From Candidatus Thorarchaeota archaeon (GTDB lineage: Archaea; Asgardarchaeota; Thorarchaeia; Thorarchaeales; Thorarchaeaceae), in NCBI GenBank assembly GCA_018238825.1, contig JABCSP010000142.1, positions 1 to 6,099 on the forward strand: a stretch of DNA of 6,099 nt, written 5' to 3'. Within the stretch, counting starts at the first letter, position 1, and the number at the start of each line of letters is the position of its first letter. Positions 6,063-6,099 of this stretch are shown piece after piece. Below the pieces are notes generated by a model, which was not told the origin of the DNA, did no database searches, and saw only the letters and a program-made list of their open reading frames with translations. The translations under genes and the position numbers were made by a program.

Positions 6063-6099
6063 TCGTTTGTCTTTTCTTTGGAAGGATGGATCTGGTCTT

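Larger units (their letters stand above)
4133..6099 (-). mobile_element. Probable TnpB-only IS200/IS605-like element, right end inside window, left end not seen
   Basis: The nuclease gene belongs to a family normally carried by IS200/IS605 or IS607 elements. Hairpins at its 3' end (4133-4176) suit the right end of such an element, which has subterminal hairpins rather than terminal inverted repeats. Single-line samples gave about 50% GC here against about 40% in the operon, consistent with a different origin. The left end, any target-adjacent motif and any TnpA would lie beyond 6099. The boundary at 4133 is inferred, not seen as a target duplication, and these elements do not make duplications. 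Confidence 0.4.

Noticed and set aside
4086..6099. CRISPR array or cas genes linked to the Cas12-like nuclease
   Set aside because: No regularly spaced direct repeats were seen anywhere in the window and no cas1/cas2/cas4-like gene is present.

Overview
The window most likely comes from an anaerobe. It carries an oxygen-sensitive glycyl radical enzyme (GRE) with its radical-SAM activase in a tightly packed operon. An archaeal host (an Asgard- or Archaeoglobus-like lineage) is plausible from the gene mix, but this is inference: no rRNA, tRNA or other taxonomic marker is present, and an anaerobic bacterium such as a Chloroflexi member is not excluded.

Positions 1-4085 (+ strand) hold a three-gene operon. 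First is a GRE of the pyruvate formate-lyase/glycerol dehydratase superfamily, with intact thiyl-radical Cys and radical Gly; its 5' end probably lies outside the window. Second is its radical-SAM activating enzyme, whose start codon overlaps the GRE stop by one base. Third is a protein with two FMN-binding split-barrel (pyridoxamine-phosphate-oxidase-like) halves, whose GTG start lies inside the activase 3' end behind a strong ribosome binding site. The activase would install the glycyl radical on the GRE. The flavoprotein-like third gene may be an accessory redox factor, but nothing in the sequence fixes the substrate or its job.

Positions 4086-4145 are a 60-base gap between convergent genes. 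It holds the 3' half of a small hairpin and otherwise no clear site.

Positions 4146-6099 (- strand) hold an oversized TnpB/Cas12-like RuvC nuclease of at least 638 aa, against about 400 aa for ordinary IS200/IS605 TnpB. All three RuvC acidic residues and the four-Cys zinc ribbon are present, with about 410 residues ahead of RuvC-I including a long charged, probably coiled-coil insertion. No TnpA transposase and no CRISPR array is visible. The last ~170 bases of the gene and the first bases after its stop contain several inverted repeats, as expected if the 3' end doubles as an omegaRNA. Sampled base composition is higher in GC here (about 50%) than in the operon (about 40%), consistent with a mobile insertion. 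The reading frame stays open to the window edge, so the true start and left end of the element are not visible.
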